From positions 1,364,001-1,428,000 of the forward strand of contig CP053688.1 in assembly GCA_013200995.1 (NCBI GenBank): DNA of 64,000 nucleotides. The letters run 5' to 3'. A model generated the notes under the pieces. The model did not search any database. It was not told the DNA's origin and saw nothing but the letters and a program-made list of their open reading frames with translations. How positions within the stretch are numbered: position 1 is the stretch's first letter; each line of letters opens with the position of its first letter. The position numbers and the translations under genes are program-made. The stretch comes from Arthrobacter citreus (lineage in GTDB: Bacteria > Bacillota > Bacilli > Bacillales > Bacillaceae_G). Below are positions 63,173 to 64,000 of the stretch, piece after piece.

Positions 63173-64000
63173 CTACACTTTCTCAGCTACAGGTTTACCT
63201 AATAAACCTTCTGGCTTGAATATTAGAACTAGAATTAAAATTCCAAACGCAAATACATCTTTATATTCTGATGGGAAAATGCCATGTGTCAAAGTTGATA
63301 AATTTGTTGCTGCAAATACTTCGATTACACCGATTAATAAACCACCAAACATTGCACCACGGATATTTCCAATTCCTCCTAATACTGCTGCTGTAAATGC
63401 TTTTAGACCTAAAATAAAACCGATGTACGGATCAATTGTGTTGTACTGTAATGCGAATAACACACCAGTTGCACCACCCAATCCAGAACCTAAAAAGAAT
63501 GTTAACGAGATGACTTTGTTTACGTTTACAGACATTAATGATGCAGTTTCACGATCTTGAGCAACTGCACGCATTGCTGTACCCCATTTTGTTTTATTGA
63601 TGAAGTAATCTAATGAAATCATCATTACTACTGCAACAACTAAAATAATGATTGATGCTGATTTAATTTGTGCATTCCCAAATGAAGAAAAGATTGAGCT
63701 AGTTTTAATTTGGTGTTGTCCTGAAAATAGTGATGGGCCAGTAATAATGTAATTTCCTTCTTTTAATTCAGCAATAAAACGGACGATATCTTGAAGTAAA
63801 AATGAAACACCAATTGCTGTAATTAATGTAATTAACTTTGGTGCTTTTCGTAATGGGCGATACGCTACTCTCTCGATCCCCATGCCTAGAAATCCAGTTG
63901 CTACAGATGCAATAATTAAAACGATTGCTAATACGATAATTGCAGGTAAACTACTTAATAAACCTAATCCAGTAAAAGTAATTAATACCGCAGTACCAAT
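63173..64000 (-). CDS. livH: Branched-chain amino acid ABC transporter permease LivH (5' end beyond window)
   Basis: The permease frame stays open to the window edge, so the gene is partial here. The visible 275 or so residues include LAIVLIIASVATGFLGMGIERVAYRPLRKAPKL, a LivH landmark, plus VNVNKVISLTFFLGSGLGGATG and LKAFTAAVLGGIGNIRGAMFGG. The internal Met at 63883 lies within the domain and is not the true start. The start and probably a substrate-binding protein gene lie upstream of the operon, outside the window. Confidence 0.92.
   Translation of the reverse strand: MGTAVLITFTGLGLLSSLPAIIVLAIVLIIASVATGFLGMGIERVAYRPLRKAPKLITLITAIGVSFLLQDIVRFIAELKEGNYIITGPSLFSGQHQIKTSSIFSSFGNAQIKSASIIILVVAVVMMISLDYFINKTKWGTAMRAVAQDRETASLMSVNVNKVISLTFFLGSGLGGATGVLFALQYNTIDPYIGFILGLKAFTAAVLGGIGNIRGAMFGGLLIGVIEVFAATNLSTLTHGIFPSEYKDVFAFGILILVLIFKPEGLLGKPVAEKV

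Overview
The window is AT-rich chromosomal DNA from a low-GC Gram-positive rod of the family Bacillaceae. Four things point there: strong GGAGG-type ribosome-binding sites, two T-box leaders (ileS and glyS), Bacillus-type gene content (liaFSR, a stand-alone rsgA, a NETI protein, YoaK and DUF554 membrane proteins), and a degenerate copy of the 'TCTCGCTTTCC..CCTGCGGGG' intergenic repeat common in bacilli. The genus cannot be fixed from sequence alone; a Gottfriedia-like or B. cereus-like relative is plausible. No rRNA, tRNA, prophage, intact transposase or CRISPR array was seen.

Layout. 1-13,300: an exact-period 52-bp tandem array; a PLP-enzyme/FAD-oxidase pair of unknown pathway; an SF1 helicase; a LysR regulator divergent from an acetyltransferase; a MarR-ABC exporter operon; and small membrane proteins, including a 58-residue gene. 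13,500-20,300: an acetyltransferase, a gabT-type aminotransferase/aldehyde dehydrogenase operon and a SWIM-SNF2 helicase. 20,400-29,700: liaFSR without liaIH, a 191-bp MITE-like insertion inside a Bacillus intergenic repeat, rsgA, a POT peptide transporter, dut, acetyltransferases and a murG paralogue. 29,900-30,720: a His/Glu/Asn-rich coiled-coil protein.

30,854-43,480 is the most interesting block. Two minus-strand operons flank a TetR regulator. The first (eight genes) encodes a thioesterase, an ACAD10/11-type phosphotransferase, an enoyl-CoA hydratase, a quinone-oxidoreductase-like enzyme, an acyl-CoA dehydrogenase, an SDR and a split MaoC hydratase. The second (five genes) encodes an SDR, a ComB-like phosphatase, an ACAD11-type dehydrogenase, an SDR and an acyl-CoA ligase. 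A 19-bp sequence that differs at only one base sits just upstream of the first gene of each operon, so both probably belong to one TetR regulon. The kinase and dehydrogenase correspond to the two enzymatic domains fused in animal ACAD11, which suggests catabolism of hydroxylated (for example 4-hydroxy) acyl chains through a phosphorylated acyl-CoA.

43,858-64,000: a DHA2-type MFS exporter, a HAD hydrolase, an acetyltransferase, a cytochrome P450, ileS with its T-box, a CorA-type transporter, a probable toxin-antitoxin locus with a broken PIN toxin gene, a triplicated-domain protein, a zinc-ribbon protein, a NETI protein, a Bax-inhibitor-1 family protein, glyS with its T-box, and a livHMGF branched-chain amino acid ABC operon whose livH runs off the end. 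Three short tandem arrays (periods 52, about 20 and 42 bp) lie just beyond gene ends.
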